Shown: positions 14,512 through 22,793, counted from the first letter of the stretch. The stretch is DNA of 30,387 nucleotides from CAZCGA01 sp964498075 (GCA_964498075.1 CAZCGA010000075.1:1-30387), one strand, 5' to 3'. Notes: generated from the letters alone by a model not told the origin. Program-made: numbers and translations.

Positions 14512-15991
14512 ACACGCCATCCACAAACCAGCTCTGCGTCGCGTGGTCGCGGTACAGCCGGTACACGCAGCCGTCGCTGAGCTGCGCGTCGTAGTAGTCG
14601 CGGGCGTAGCAGCCGTCGCTCCACCAATCACCCTGCACGCGCCAGGGACCGGCGGCGTGCACGACCCGGCCGGCGAAGTCTTTTCCGCGCACGAACTCGG
14701 GCTGATCGCGTTCGCAAAACACCTCGATCGCGCGCGGCGGACGCAGGGCACGTAGGGCAAGGGGAATGACGGCCGAGCCGTCACGTGTGGCAGGCGTGTG
14801 GCTGATGGCAGATGGCAGATGGCCGCCGTTCAGACCGTACGCGTCCGGACGGTGCGAGTCAGCCACCGCGGGCGTGCCAACGCGGTCGGCGCCGCAGATG
14901 GCGGTGAGGCGTGCCAGGGTGACTGCCAGACGTGTGGGGGCTGGGCCGTTGGGGCGGAACAGGTCGAGCTGGGCGGCGCGCAAGCGCTCGGGAATGGCCG
15001 TGACGCGCAGTGCCTCGATGGCGGCGCTCGGCGGATGCGCTTCGAGGTGTAGGCGCGCCAGCGTCAGCAACGTCTTCACCTCGTTGCTCGGCGCCGCAAC
15101 GGTGACCGTGCGCTCGTCGCGACCACGCGTCGCCAACCGCAAGGACAGACGCAGATCGCCGCAGAGGAAGCCGCGCACCGCGACGCGCGCCGTCAGCCGG
15201 TCGAGCAGGCCGCGCAGCAAGAAGAGAAGCGGCTCGACCGTATCGATGCCGTAATCGAGGTCGACGCCCTCCTCAAAGTGCAGCGGCAGGGAACGCGGCA
15301 CCAGCGGGTACGCATCTTCTCCCCGTGCGCGACGGACGAGTTGGACACCTTCAGGCCCAAGGCGCGCGCCCACGGCGCTGGCGGCCAAGGATGCAAGGTC
15401 GCCGATACAGCGGATGCCCCAGCGCTGCAAGGAGACGCGGAGCTCTGGGCTGGGCTCCAGCAACTCGACCGGCACCGGTGCCAGGAAGCTCCATTCCTCT
15501 CCGCGGGGGATGACGGCGACGCCGCCGCCGTGGCGCGCCGCGAGAGCGGCGGCGACTTTCGAGCCCGCCACGCCCACCTGCGCGGCGAGGCCAAGGTGGG
15601 CGGCCCGCTGCACCAGCGCGTTGGCCAGCTGCGATTCCGACTCGAAGAGCGCACCGAGTCCATCCAGGTCGAGGTAGGCGATCCCTGCACCGGCATCTTC
15701 GACGCGCGGCGAAAACGATTCCGCCGCGTCGCACAGCGCCGCCTGCGCCGCGCGCCGCATGTCGGGCGATGCGTGATGCACCACCAGACCGGCATCAATT
15801 GCCATGGCCTGGGCAGCGGTGAGGTCGGCCGTGATCCCGTGCCGGGCGGCTGCAGAAGATACCGCGAGCAGCGACGCACGTGGGCCGTCCCCGTCGGCCA
15901 CTGCGACCGGTTCACCGCGCAGCTCCGGCTGTACACGCAGCAACGCCGCCAGCGGGAAATCGGGGACGTACAGGCAGGCGAGGCGCGTCAT
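14504..15991 (-). CDS. imuB: ImuB, Y-family polymerase-like mutasome protein
   Basis: A 495-aa Y-family-like protein. The N-terminus MTRLACLYVPDFPLAALLR and AYLDLDGLGALF (106-117) align with Y-family palm motifs, but the SIDEAYLD catalytic Asp-Glu is replaced (AGAGIAYLDL), as in ImuB, which is an inactive polymerase. QLDLF at 341-345 is a beta-clamp binding motif. The C-terminus (WWSDGCYARDYYDAQLSDG, WFVDGVYD) is the ImuB tail that contacts ImuA and DnaE2. ImuB acts as the hub recruiting DnaE2 to the clamp. Residues about 376-408 are variable and encoded partly by a GATGGCA tandem repeat. It overlaps imuA by 4 nt and dnaE2 by 8 nt. Confidence 0.95.
   Translation of the reverse strand: MTRLACLYVPDFPLAALLRVQPELRGEPVAVADGDGPRASLLAVSSAAARHGITADLTAAQAMAIDAGLVVHHASPDMRRAAQAALCDAAESFSPRVEDAGAGIAYLDLDGLGALFESESQLANALVQRAAHLGLAAQVGVAGSKVAAALAARHGGGVAVIPRGEEWSFLAPVPVELLEPSPELRVSLQRWGIRCIGDLASLAASAVGARLGPEGVQLVRRARGEDAYPLVPRSLPLHFEEGVDLDYGIDTVEPLLFLLRGLLDRLTARVAVRGFLCGDLRLSLRLATRGRDERTVTVAAPSNEVKTLLTLARLHLEAHPPSAAIEALRVTAIPERLRAAQLDLFRPNGPAPTRLAVTLARLTAICGADRVGTPAVADSHRPDAYGLNGGHLPSAISHTPATRDGSAVIPLALRALRPPRAIEVFCERDQPEFVRGKDFAGRVVHAAGPWRVQGDWWSDGCYARDYYDAQLSDGCVYRLYRDHATQSWFVDGVYD
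14800..14822. repeat. Short GATGGCA tandem repeat inside imuB
   Basis: Three successive units built on GATGGCA (GATGGCAGATGGCAGATGGC) lie within the variable C-terminal linker of imuB, after the beta-clamp motif. The frame is kept. Such 7-bp arrays are prone to slippage; here the net effect is a flexible linker. Confidence 0.6.
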
Positions 15992-16740
15992 CGTGACCCG
16001 CGGGCGTGGCGCGTGCTCGAGGGCGCGAAGAAAGATGCCGTGGACGAGCCGGCATCACGCACACGAACCACGACCTGGTCTCCGGGGGGACCGAGCTTGT
16101 TGCGCTCGACCCGTGCGTGGCTGTCGAAGCCGGCGAAGAGCGGCCAGGCACCGGGCTGCCAGCGGGGAGCGCGCTGCTGCAGACGGAGACTGAGCACCGC
16201 GAAGCTGCCGGCGATCCGTTGTGGGGCGAGGATGAGCAGCGCGGTGTGCGATTGCTCGGCGGCATGCAGCAGGCGCGGCCAGACGTGGCGGCGCAGCGGA
16301 TGGGCCACCGTCGTCCCGAGATCCAATACGATCACGGCGAACCCGCCGGCTTGCAAGAGCAATTCGGTACACCGCAATCCGTCGGTGACGGAAGGTGGGC
16401 GCACCCACAACAGACGTTGGAGGTCCGCACCCGCGGCGGCGACGGATTCGGGGTGCAATGCATCGGCGAGATCGATGCAGGCAACTACCTCGCCGCGCCG
16501 GGTGATGGTGGAGAGCAGGGTCAACACGAGCGACGTCTTGCCGCACGAGAGCGGGCCAAGCACCTCACTGACTCGTCCGCGAGGCCACCCGCCATCAAGC
16601 AACGCATCAACGCGACCCAGGCCGTTGGGCAATCGGTATATCGGCTCGGAAGCCGTGAGCCCCAGGTGGACTCGTCCGGGCAACGAGAACCCCGACAGGC
16701 GAGCCACGGCCGACGTCTGGTGTGAGGTGGAAGCCAGCAC
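15988..16740 (-). CDS. imuA: ImuA, RecA-like mutasome protein
   Basis: A 250-aa RecA/SulA-like ATPase-fold protein with Walker A GPLSCGKTSLV (62-72), a Walker-B-like strand FAVIVLDLGT and LLILAPQRIAGSFAVLSLRL near the C-terminal third. ImuA is the first gene of the imuA-imuB-dnaE2 cassette and supports error-prone synthesis past DNA lesions by binding ImuB. The start is a GTG at 16740 with no clear ribosome site; the frame does not continue far upstream. The last four bases overlap imuB. A direct repeat lies immediately upstream of the start (see that entry). The identification rests on sequence features plus operon order. Confidence 0.9.
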   Translation of the reverse strand: MLASTSHQTSAVARLSGFSLPGRVHLGLTASEPIYRLPNGLGRVDALLDGGWPRGRVSEVLGPLSCGKTSLVLTLLSTITRRGEVVACIDLADALHPESVAAAGADLQRLLWVRPPSVTDGLRCTELLLQAGGFAVIVLDLGTTVAHPLRRHVWPRLLHAAEQSHTALLILAPQRIAGSFAVLSLRLQQRAPRWQPGAWPLFAGFDSHARVERNKLGPPGDQVVVRVRDAGSSTASFFAPSSTRHARGSR

Positions 16741-17094
16741 GCCCAGGATTTTCGCTTAATTTTCGCTTTTGATCAACTAGGAAATCGCAGTGAGCCGACG
16801 GCGGTCAGGAAAGCACTTGGCTACTGGTTGAGGATGCTCTGCATGTCCGCGGCCGCATTCGCGCCGTGCGCAAGGAAGTAGTCGTAGTCGGCGACGATGC
16901 CGACTTCGGCTTGCGGGAGCGTGGCAGCGCCGCTTGCCGCAAGGCCTGTCGTCAAGGCCTGATACGCTCCCGATAGCCCGCATGTTCTGACGCCAGCCGC
17001 GGCAAGCCGTCGACAAACATTCTGCGCCGCGCCCTGCGGCGCTCCACGATCGCGTTGACGAACAAACGTTTGGTGGGCTAGGGTGCGCCGCACG
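16741..17094. other. Intergenic region between imuA and the DUF35 gene, with a possible gene remnant
   Basis: These 354 bp separate divergent genes. Apart from the imuA promoter region, a minus-strand frame ending at 16821 encodes a plausible C-terminal fragment (ATLPQAEVGIVADYDYFLAH, then GANAAADMQSILNQ) with GC-ending codons like real genes. It has no credible start or ribosome site; its upstream part (17050-17114) reads as Arg/Gln-rich noise and would run into the plus-strand DUF35 gene. It may be the end of a degraded gene or chance. Confidence 0.3.
16748..16768 (-). promoter_or_regulatory. Direct repeat and AT-rich promoter-like region upstream of imuA
   Basis: ATTTTCGCTT occurs at 16748-16757 and 16759-16768, an 11-bp period, within the only AT-rich stretch nearby and 8-28 bp before the imuA start. 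Immediately beyond lies the palindrome TTGATCAA (16769-16776). On the minus strand TTGATC and GAAAAT, 17 bp apart, could be -35 and -10 boxes, which would put the repeat inside the promoter. In most bacteria imuABC is LexA-controlled, but I see no LexA box of a type I know. Confidence 0.4.
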
Positions 17095-17523
17095 ATGAAG
17101 GTGCGAGTCCCCATGAAGCCCGGTTACTTCACCGTGCCGGACGATCCAGCTCAACCGCCGATGATCCTGGGGACCCGGTGCGAAAGCTGCGGCGAGTACT
17201 TCTTCCCGCGGCGCGCCATCTGCGCAAAGTGCCTCTCGGAGCAGACGGCCGATGTCGAGCTGCCAGGCCGCGGCACACTGTACAGCTATACGTTCGTCCA
17301 CATCCCGCTTTTCGGCTCGACCAACATCGAGCACATGGAAGGCTACGGCGTCGGACAGGTCGACCTGCCCGAGGGGCCGCGCATCCAAGCGCCGCTGGCG
17401 GGCAAGCAGGGCGATTTTCGAATCGGTCAACCCGTGGAGGCCGAGTTGGATTCGCTGCGTGAGGACGATTCCGGTCGGGCCGTGGTCATCTTGCGCTTCC
17501 GCCCCGTGGAGGAGCCGCGATGA
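17095..17523 (+). CDS. DUF35 Zn-ribbon/OB-fold protein, partner of the thiolase-like protein
   Basis: A 142-aa protein with a rubredoxin-like zinc ribbon (Cys29, Cys32, Cys43, Cys46 in CESCGEYFFPRRAICAKC) and a C-terminal OB fold (GTLYSYTFVHIPLFG to VVILRF). This is the DUF35 family, which binds acyl-CoA and forms complexes with thiolase-like enzymes, for instance BbsA with BbsB in benzylsuccinate degradation and the DUF35 part of ChsH2 with the aldolase Ltp2 in steroid degradation. It overlaps the thiolase-like gene by 4 nt, in keeping with a stable complex. ATG at 17095 is preferred over a GTG at 17083; another ATG lies at 17113. Confidence 0.9.
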   Translation: MKVRVPMKPGYFTVPDDPAQPPMILGTRCESCGEYFFPRRAICAKCLSEQTADVELPGRGTLYSYTFVHIPLFGSTNIEHMEGYGVGQVDLPEGPRIQAPLAGKQGDFRIGQPVEAELDSLREDDSGRAVVILRFRPVEEPR

Positions 17524-18665
17524 AGAACGTGGCGATCCTCGGTGTGGGCATGTACCGCTTCGGCATGTGGTCGGACGTGTCGAACGCGACGATGGCCCGC
17601 GAAGCCGGCATGGCAGCGCTACGCGACGCCGGAGTATCGTTCCGCGACGTACAGGCCGCTTACGTCGGCCACATCTTCGCGTCCGTCATGACCGGCGTCC
17701 GCGTGATGAAGGAGTTTGGGCTCACCGGGATTCCCGTCCAGCGCATCGAGAACGCATCCGCAACCGGCTCGGCGGCGTTCCGCGAGGCGTGTCTCGCCGT
17801 CGCCGGTGGGCACTACGATGCCGTCATGGTGCTGGGCTTCGACAAGATGACCACGATGATCCAAACCAGCACCGCGGGAACGGCACCGGAAAACATGGAA
17901 GATGCCATCCTGCCCGCCGCGTTCTTCGCGCTCTGGGCGACGCGGCGCATGCACGAGCGCGGCATGAAGCCCGAGCATCTGGCGCGCATCGGGGCGAAGA
18001 ACTTCAACAACGGCGCCCTCAACCCGATGAGTCAACGCCAGGCAACGGAGCGGGTGACGCCAGAGAGGGTTCTCAAGTCGCGGATGGTGGCCTGGCCGCT
18101 GACCACGATGATGTCGTGCCCGATCGGTGACGGCGCGGCGTGCGCCATCGTTGGACGCCCTGAGATGGCGAAAAAACTGCGGCCCGGCCGGCCGGTCATC
18201 CGCGTGACGGCGTCGGCGCTGCAGAGCGAGCGCTACGCCCCCGGCCATCTGTTCGTCGGGCCGGTCGTGGGTCCGGGACAAATGACCATCGACACGTCGC
18301 GCGTGGTGTACGAGGAGGCCGGCGTCGGCCCGGAAGACCTCGATCTGGTCCAGGTACACGACGCCTTCGCGATCGAAGAGCTCGAGTATTACGAGCTGCT
18401 CGGTCTGTGTCGGCCGGGTGAAGCCGAGGCGGCCATCGAACGCGGTGACTTCGAGATCGGCGGCCGCGTCCCGGTGTCGACCGACGGCGGACTCATCGCC
18501 CGCGGCCATCCCGGCGGTCCGACGGGTCTGGCGCAGATCTGGGAGACGACGTTGCAGCTGCGCGGCGAAGCCGGACCACGCCAGGTGGAGAACGCCCGCG
18601 TCGGCCTCTGCCATATGATGGGCGGCGGCAGCGTTTGCGCCATCCACATCCTGCAGCGCGACTAG
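17520..18665 (+). CDS. Thiolase-superfamily (SCP-x/Ltp-like) protein with Ser in place of the catalytic Cys
   Basis: A 381-aa thiolase-fold protein: N-terminus VAILGVGMYRFGMWSD, nucleophile region RIENASATGSAAFREA (75-90), VQVHDAFAIEELEYYELLG (278-296), GHPGGPTG (329-336) and LCHMMGGGSVC (363-373). The usual ENAC nucleophile is ENAS (Ser80, codon TCC), so classical thiolase chemistry is doubtful. Lipid-transfer-protein aldolases such as Ltp2, which pair with DUF35 proteins, do not use thiolase Cys chemistry, so retro-aldol cleavage of a side-chain CoA ester is a possible alternative. It overlaps the DUF35 gene by 4 nt. Substrate unknown; the acyl-CoA dehydrogenase at 6900 may be metabolically related but is not adjacent. 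Confidence 0.9.
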   Translation: MKNVAILGVGMYRFGMWSDVSNATMAREAGMAALRDAGVSFRDVQAAYVGHIFASVMTGVRVMKEFGLTGIPVQRIENASATGSAAFREACLAVAGGHYDAVMVLGFDKMTTMIQTSTAGTAPENMEDAILPAAFFALWATRRMHERGMKPEHLARIGAKNFNNGALNPMSQRQATERVTPERVLKSRMVAWPLTTMMSCPIGDGAACAIVGRPEMAKKLRPGRPVIRVTASALQSERYAPGHLFVGPVVGPGQMTIDTSRVVYEEAGVGPEDLDLVQVHDAFAIEELEYYELLGLCRPGEAEAAIERGDFEIGGRVPVSTDGGLIARGHPGGPTGLAQIWETTLQLRGEAGPRQVENARVGLCHMMGGGSVCAIHILQRD

Positions 18666-18687
18666 GCGCGCCGGCGCACGCTACCGA

Positions 18688-19800
18688 TCACAACCCCGGC
18701 GCGAGCTTTCTCAGGCTGCGCGGCCAGAAGCCGCCGTGGTAGAACCTCCGCGTGTCCTGCACGATACACTGCGCCTCGGCCAGCTTGTCCGACGAGCGGC
18801 CGCAGCACGGGGTCGCCTTGCTGCACTTGAATCCCACCCACGCGCCCAGCGCCAGCCTCGCCTGTCCGAACAGCGAAGGGTGGAAGCAATCGCAGCACGA
18901 CAGGTCTTGCTCCGTGAAGGCGCCGTAGAACGAGCCCTTCCCAAACCGCAGGCGCACGTTCTTCGCCTTGACAGCCGCAGTGGTTGACGCGCGCCCCGTC
19001 CGGATTCGCCCATATTCCCGGGTGACGCGCTGAAGGATGGCGTTGTAACCCACCAGGGTGTTGTACATGTCGAGCTGACGCTCCGCAGAGCAGTCCGTCG
19101 TCAGCGACTTGCAGATCGGCACCGGGCCGCTGGCCCACAGGTTGTAACACGAACCGAAGATCGCGCCGGCACCGCAGGCGTTCTTCGTCCCAAGGTTGCA
19201 CAGTGCCGAGACCCGCACCGTCGCGAGGACGGCGATGCGGGTGTCGGGGATCTGGATCAGCTGGTCGAGGCCTTTGCGCAGCTCACGCTCGAAGGCGGCG
19301 TTGGTGCTGCGGCAGTAGTTCTCCGGATCTTGATCGCCGCTACAGGCGTTGCCCGACTTCGACACCGTCTCCGTGCATGCGTCATTGTGCCCCATGAAGA
19401 CCGTCACGTAGTGCAACGCCGGTGCGGCTGACAGATTGGTGCGGGCACTGGTGGCCTGATTCGCAAAGTCGCCCACCATGCTGGCGCCGCTCACGGCATC
19501 ATTGAACACGGTGATCGGCGCACCCTTCGCACACTCGAGCCGCTCGGCGTGGCTGAACCCGCCATTCGGACCGGCGCTGCAGAGGTTGGTGCCGTGGTCA
19601 ACGCCGCCGGCCCAGTCGTTGCCCACTTGCGGACTGTACGTGCACGTGGAGTCGTCTGCGTCGAAAGCGACCGAAATACTGTCGCCGGTGCCGTCCATCG
19701 ACTCCGCAAGCGTCTTGGCGTGCGCCGGCTGCCGCGACAGCAGCAGGATCGCACTAAGCACACTGAAGGCGACAACTCGCATCGCGCGGATTGAAAACAT
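18688..19800 (-). CDS. Secreted SGNH/GDSL-type hydrolase, Cys-rich
   Basis: A 370-aa protein with a signal peptide (hydrophobic about 8-22, likely cleavage after AHA at 28). The SGNH blocks are visible: TGDSIS (block I, Ser41), FMGHND (block III, Asn139) and CCDCFHPSLFG (block V, Asp304 and His307). It should be an esterase or lipase acting outside the cytoplasm. About 18 Cys residues suggest several disulphides, fitting export. The start at 19800 has GAGGGG about 9 nt upstream; the frame continues upstream but without family likeness. It converges with the thiolase-like gene, 22 bp apart. Confidence 0.85.
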   Translation of the reverse strand: MFSIRAMRVVAFSVLSAILLLSRQPAHAKTLAESMDGTGDSISVAFDADDSTCTYSPQVGNDWAGGVDHGTNLCSAGPNGGFSHAERLECAKGAPITVFNDAVSGASMVGDFANQATSARTNLSAAPALHYVTVFMGHNDACTETVSKSGNACSGDQDPENYCRSTNAAFERELRKGLDQLIQIPDTRIAVLATVRVSALCNLGTKNACGAGAIFGSCYNLWASGPVPICKSLTTDCSAERQLDMYNTLVGYNAILQRVTREYGRIRTGRASTTAAVKAKNVRLRFGKGSFYGAFTEQDLSCCDCFHPSLFGQARLALGAWVGFKCSKATPCCGRSSDKLAEAQCIVQDTRRFYHGGFWPRSLRKLAPGL

Positions 19801-20024
19801 CACTTTTCCCCTCGTAGGCATTCTGTACGCTGGCGCGACCCGCGGCATTCGCGCTGTGCTGCGACCACGCTGTCGGCCGAGCCCCCTTTGTTTACACGAC
19901 CGACTCAACCAGAATCGACACGGAGAGGCAAGCATCTTTCTGCGCGGCGGCGTTTCACCAGCGAAGCCCGCATGCACCGCGTCATGCTTTCATTTTCCGT
20001 GGGCCCACGTTACAAGGCGGCACC

Positions 20025-20939
20025 ATGAACGAAGGGCTCGCGGCTCTGCTGGCGCGCGTCGTGCGGGCGCCAGCGCCCTTCTATCGCGATCGTCTCCGCC
20101 CAGCCGGACCCCGTATGGACGCTGCCGCGTTGGCGTCGTTCCCACTGACATACCGCGCAGACCTCGTACGCGATCAACTCAACCATCTCCCGCACGGCAC
20201 GCGCCGCGGTGCCGACGCCGCACCACCCGTGCGCGCTGGCGTGACCGGGAGCGGTCCCGATCTGCTCGTCCTCACGTGGTCGGCGGCCGACCTGGTGCGC
20301 GAACGCACCGCCGGCACGCGGCTGCTTGCCAACCTCGGGGTCACGCCCGGAATGCGGGTCGCGAACACGCTTCCCGGTGCCTTGGCAACTCCGGGTGCGC
20401 TCCTGCTCGGCGACGTGATCGAGGAGCTCGGGGCGCTCGACGTTCCACTCGGTGTGGTCGACAGCGCTGCGACGGCGCGTCAGGCGTGGGATCTCGTCGA
20501 CCGTATCCAGCCGCAGGTCATGATCCTCGACGACGCCTCGGCCCCCCGCCTGTTCGCCGCGGCGCCCTCGACCAGGCGCGGCTGGTGGTGCGGCATCGTG
20601 AGCTTGCAGTGTGGGCCCGCGGACTCGGAGCGGCTGTCCATTCCCGATGCTGCCGGCTTCGGCGGATGGCAGCGCACGTGGCTCGCGGTCCCGGAAGCCA
20701 CGAGCTTTGCCGCGTATTCGTGTGCGACGGCGCGATTCCACGTCGATGCAGCGGTCGTTGCGGAAGTGGTCGACCTGGCGACCAACACTGTGCTGCCCGT
20801 AGGGTGCGAAGGAACGCTGACGCTCACCCCGCTCGGCAGCGACACCCCGCTGCTGCGGTACGCGAGCGCTGTGCGCGTGCGTCTTACCGCGGGCTCGTGT
20901 CCGTGCGGTGCCGTCGGGACGGTCATCGAATGCATCTGA
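20025..20939 (+). CDS. Shortened phenylacetate-CoA ligase-like (PaaK family) protein
   Basis: A 304-aa protein with the opening of PaaK-type adenylating enzymes (APFYRDRL at 16-23, FPLTYRADLVRDQ), a weakened version of the SSGTTG phosphate-binding loop (GVTGSGPDLLVLTWS, about 72-86), LLANLGVTPGMRVANTLPGA, and a C-terminal RLTAGSCPCGAVGTVIE that matches PaaK RGxCPCGR. PaaK ligases are about 430 aa; this one lacks the central adenylation core motifs and the C-terminal lid domain. It is probably not an active CoA ligase, but the frame is intact, so it may bind a ligand or be a decaying paralogue. AAGGCGG lies 6 nt before the ATG. Confidence 0.65.
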   Translation: MNEGLAALLARVVRAPAPFYRDRLRPAGPRMDAAALASFPLTYRADLVRDQLNHLPHGTRRGADAAPPVRAGVTGSGPDLLVLTWSAADLVRERTAGTRLLANLGVTPGMRVANTLPGALATPGALLLGDVIEELGALDVPLGVVDSAATARQAWDLVDRIQPQVMILDDASAPRLFAAAPSTRRGWWCGIVSLQCGPADSERLSIPDAAGFGGWQRTWLAVPEATSFAAYSCATARFHVDAAVVAEVVDLATNTVLPVGCEGTLTLTPLGSDTPLLRYASAVRVRLTAGSCPCGAVGTVIECI

Positions 20940-20995
20940 TTCCGCGCGTCTGCCATCGGCACCGTCATGAGCTCGCAGAATGCGCACGTCGTTCC

Positions 20996-21024
20996 TTGAC
21001 CGCTGCGCGCCCGCGATTGACAAT
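20996..21024 (+). promoter_or_regulatory. Candidate thiD promoter
   Basis: TTGACC (20996-21001) and GACAAT (21019-21024) are 17 bp apart. Transcription would start about 3 nt before the thiD ATG at 21034, giving a leaderless or near-leaderless mRNA. No TPP riboswitch could be seen in the short space available. Confidence 0.35.
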
Positions 21025-21033
21025 GCCGCCACG

Positions 21034-21849
21034 ATGATTGCGCGCGCCCTGACCATTGCCGGTTCAGACTCGGGCGGTGGCGCCGGTATCCAGGCGGACC
21101 TCAAGACGTTCTCGGTGTTCGGGGTTTTCGGAATGAGCGCGATCACGGCACTCACCGCACAGAACACGTGTACGGTCACCGGTATTCACGTCGTTCCCGC
21201 GCCGTTCGTCCGCCAGCAGATCGATGCGGTGGTGTCCGACATCGGCGTGGACGCGGCGAAGACCGGCATGCTCGCCAACGCGGCGATCATCGGTGTCGTG
21301 GCGCAGGCGATCCGGGATCACCACATCGAACGACTCGTAGTGGATCCGGTGCTGGCCGCCCAGAGTGGCGCGCCGCTGCTCGAAGACGATGCGCGCGCCG
21401 CACTGCTGCGTGAGTTGGTGCCCTTGGCTGCTCTGGTGACCCCGAACATCGCGGAGGCGCAAGCGCTCACCGGGCTCACCGTTACGTCGGTCAGCGAGAT
21501 GCGCCAGGCGGCGCGGGCACTGATTGCAAGCGGCGCGCGCGCCTGCCTGGTGAAGGGCGGACACCTGGACGGCGCCGCTGCCGTCGATGTGTTCGACGAC
21601 GGCAGCGGCGCGCAGGAGTTGGCGGCGCCGCGGCTGCCCACGCGACATATCCACGGCACCGGCTGCCAACTCTCCGCGGCGATCACCGCCCACCTGGCGC
21701 GTGGGCTCCCGTTGCGTGCGGCCGTGGAGCAGGCCAAGCGATTCATCACCGTCGCGATCCGTGGCGGCCTGGCGATCGGCCGCGGTGCCGGGCCCGCCAA
21801 TCCCATGGCGTGGTTGGAGCACGGAAGACCGGATACGGAGGAGCAATGA
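21034..21849 (+). CDS. thiD: Hydroxymethylpyrimidine/phosphomethylpyrimidine kinase
   Basis: A 271-aa ThiD. It starts MIARALTIAGSDSGGGAGIQ, with the family motif GSDSGGGAGIQADLKTF, and has ALTAQNT, KTGMLANAAI, VVDPVLAAQSG, LVTPNIAEAQALTG and the ATP-site segment HGTGCQLSAAITAHLA (about 205-220), all typical. It phosphorylates hydroxymethylpyrimidine twice to the pyrophosphate used for thiamine synthesis. The length equals that of free-standing ThiD. The ATG at 21034 is chosen on family length; an ATG at 20980 would add 18 residues unlike the family. The stop overlaps the following oxidoreductase start by 4 nt. Confidence 0.95.
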   Translation: MIARALTIAGSDSGGGAGIQADLKTFSVFGVFGMSAITALTAQNTCTVTGIHVVPAPFVRQQIDAVVSDIGVDAAKTGMLANAAIIGVVAQAIRDHHIERLVVDPVLAAQSGAPLLEDDARAALLRELVPLAALVTPNIAEAQALTGLTVTSVSEMRQAARALIASGARACLVKGGHLDGAAAVDVFDDGSGAQELAAPRLPTRHIHGTGCQLSAAITAHLARGLPLRAAVEQAKRFITVAIRGGLAIGRGAGPANPMAWLEHGRPDTEEQ

Positions 21850-22766
21850 CCATTCACTTCGGCGTCACGCTGCCGCAGATCAAACGTACCTGGGACGAGA
21901 CCCGGGCGGCGGCGCAGGAGTTCGAGGCCCTGGGCTACGATTCGGTGTGGCTCAACGATCACCTCTATGGGATCCCCGGCCCGCACATTCCCATCCTCGA
22001 GGCCTGGACCACGCTCAGCGCGGTGGGGGCGATCACGTCGCGCCTGAGGCTGGGGACGCTGGTGTCACCCGTGGGCTTCCGCAACCCGGCGCTGCTGGCC
22101 AAGATGGCCGCGACGCTCGACAACATCACCAACGGCCGCGTCATCGTCGGCCTCGGCAGCGGTTGGTTCGAAATGGAGTTCAGCGGCTATGGCTTCAACT
22201 TCCCTCCTCTGCGCGACCGCCTCGCGCAGCTCGACGAGGCGGTGCAGCTGATGAAGCGCATGTGGACCGAGGAGCAACCGAGTTTCGCCGGCCGGCAGTT
22301 CCACACCGCGAGTGTCTTCTGCGAGCCGAAGCCGGTGCAACAACCGCATCCACCTATCCTGATCGGCGGCGGCGGGGAGCAGGTGCTGCTGCGCATCGCG
22401 GCGCGCCACGCTGACATGTGGAACAACCTCGCAGTGCATCAAGTGCAGCTGGCGCACAAAGTCGAAATACTGCGGCGGCATTGTGCGGCGATCGGCCGTG
22501 ATCCGGGGTCGATCCAGGTGTCACAGCAAACCATGGTTGTGATCGGCAAGGACAGCGCCGACGCGCAGGCCAAGGTGGAGAAGGCCCGCGCCCTCTACGG
22601 GGGCCACCTGGGCGCCGGCATCGCCGGCACGCCCGCGGAGTGCATCGCCAAGATCCGTGAACACATCGCCGCCGGCTGCAGCATGTTCGTCATCGAGTTC
22701 TTCGGCCGCGACACGCGCGAGCCAGCCCGACTGTTCGCAGAAACGGTGCTGCCCGAGTTCAGGTAG
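21846..22766 (+). CDS. LLM-class (F420-type luciferase-like) oxidoreductase
   Basis: A 306-aa bacterial-luciferase-like monooxygenase-fold protein. Diagnostic segments are MTIHFGVTLPQIKRTWDETR, AQEFEALGYDSVWLNDHL (27-44), LRLGTLVSPVGFRNPALLAK, IVGLGSGWFEMEFSGYG and PPILIGGGGEQVLLRIAARHADMWN. It resembles TIGR03560-type F420-dependent proteins; whether it uses F420 or FMN cannot be told from sequence alone. GGAGGAG lies just before the ATG, which overlaps the thiD stop (ATGA), so the two are translationally coupled. There is no obvious thiamine link, so the pairing may be only transcriptional. Confidence 0.92.
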   Translation: MTIHFGVTLPQIKRTWDETRAAAQEFEALGYDSVWLNDHLYGIPGPHIPILEAWTTLSAVGAITSRLRLGTLVSPVGFRNPALLAKMAATLDNITNGRVIVGLGSGWFEMEFSGYGFNFPPLRDRLAQLDEAVQLMKRMWTEEQPSFAGRQFHTASVFCEPKPVQQPHPPILIGGGGEQVLLRIAARHADMWNNLAVHQVQLAHKVEILRRHCAAIGRDPGSIQVSQQTMVVIGKDSADAQAKVEKARALYGGHLGAGIAGTPAECIAKIREHIAAGCSMFVIEFFGRDTREPARLFAETVLPEFR

Positions 22767-22793
22767 AGAAGGCAGCAGAGCGCCGGTGCGGAC

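Noticed and set aside
15278..16759. 493-aa plus-strand frame over imuB and imuA
   Set aside because: Low-complexity Arg/Ala-rich shadow of two recognised genes.
17619..18647. 342-aa minus-strand frame over the thiolase-like gene
   Set aside because: Shadow with His/Arg/Asp-rich composition; the coding strand matches a known family.
21019..21033. TPP riboswitch before thiD
   Set aside because: No room: the upstream gene ends at 20939 and the segment lacks the conserved CUGAGA and thi-box motifs.
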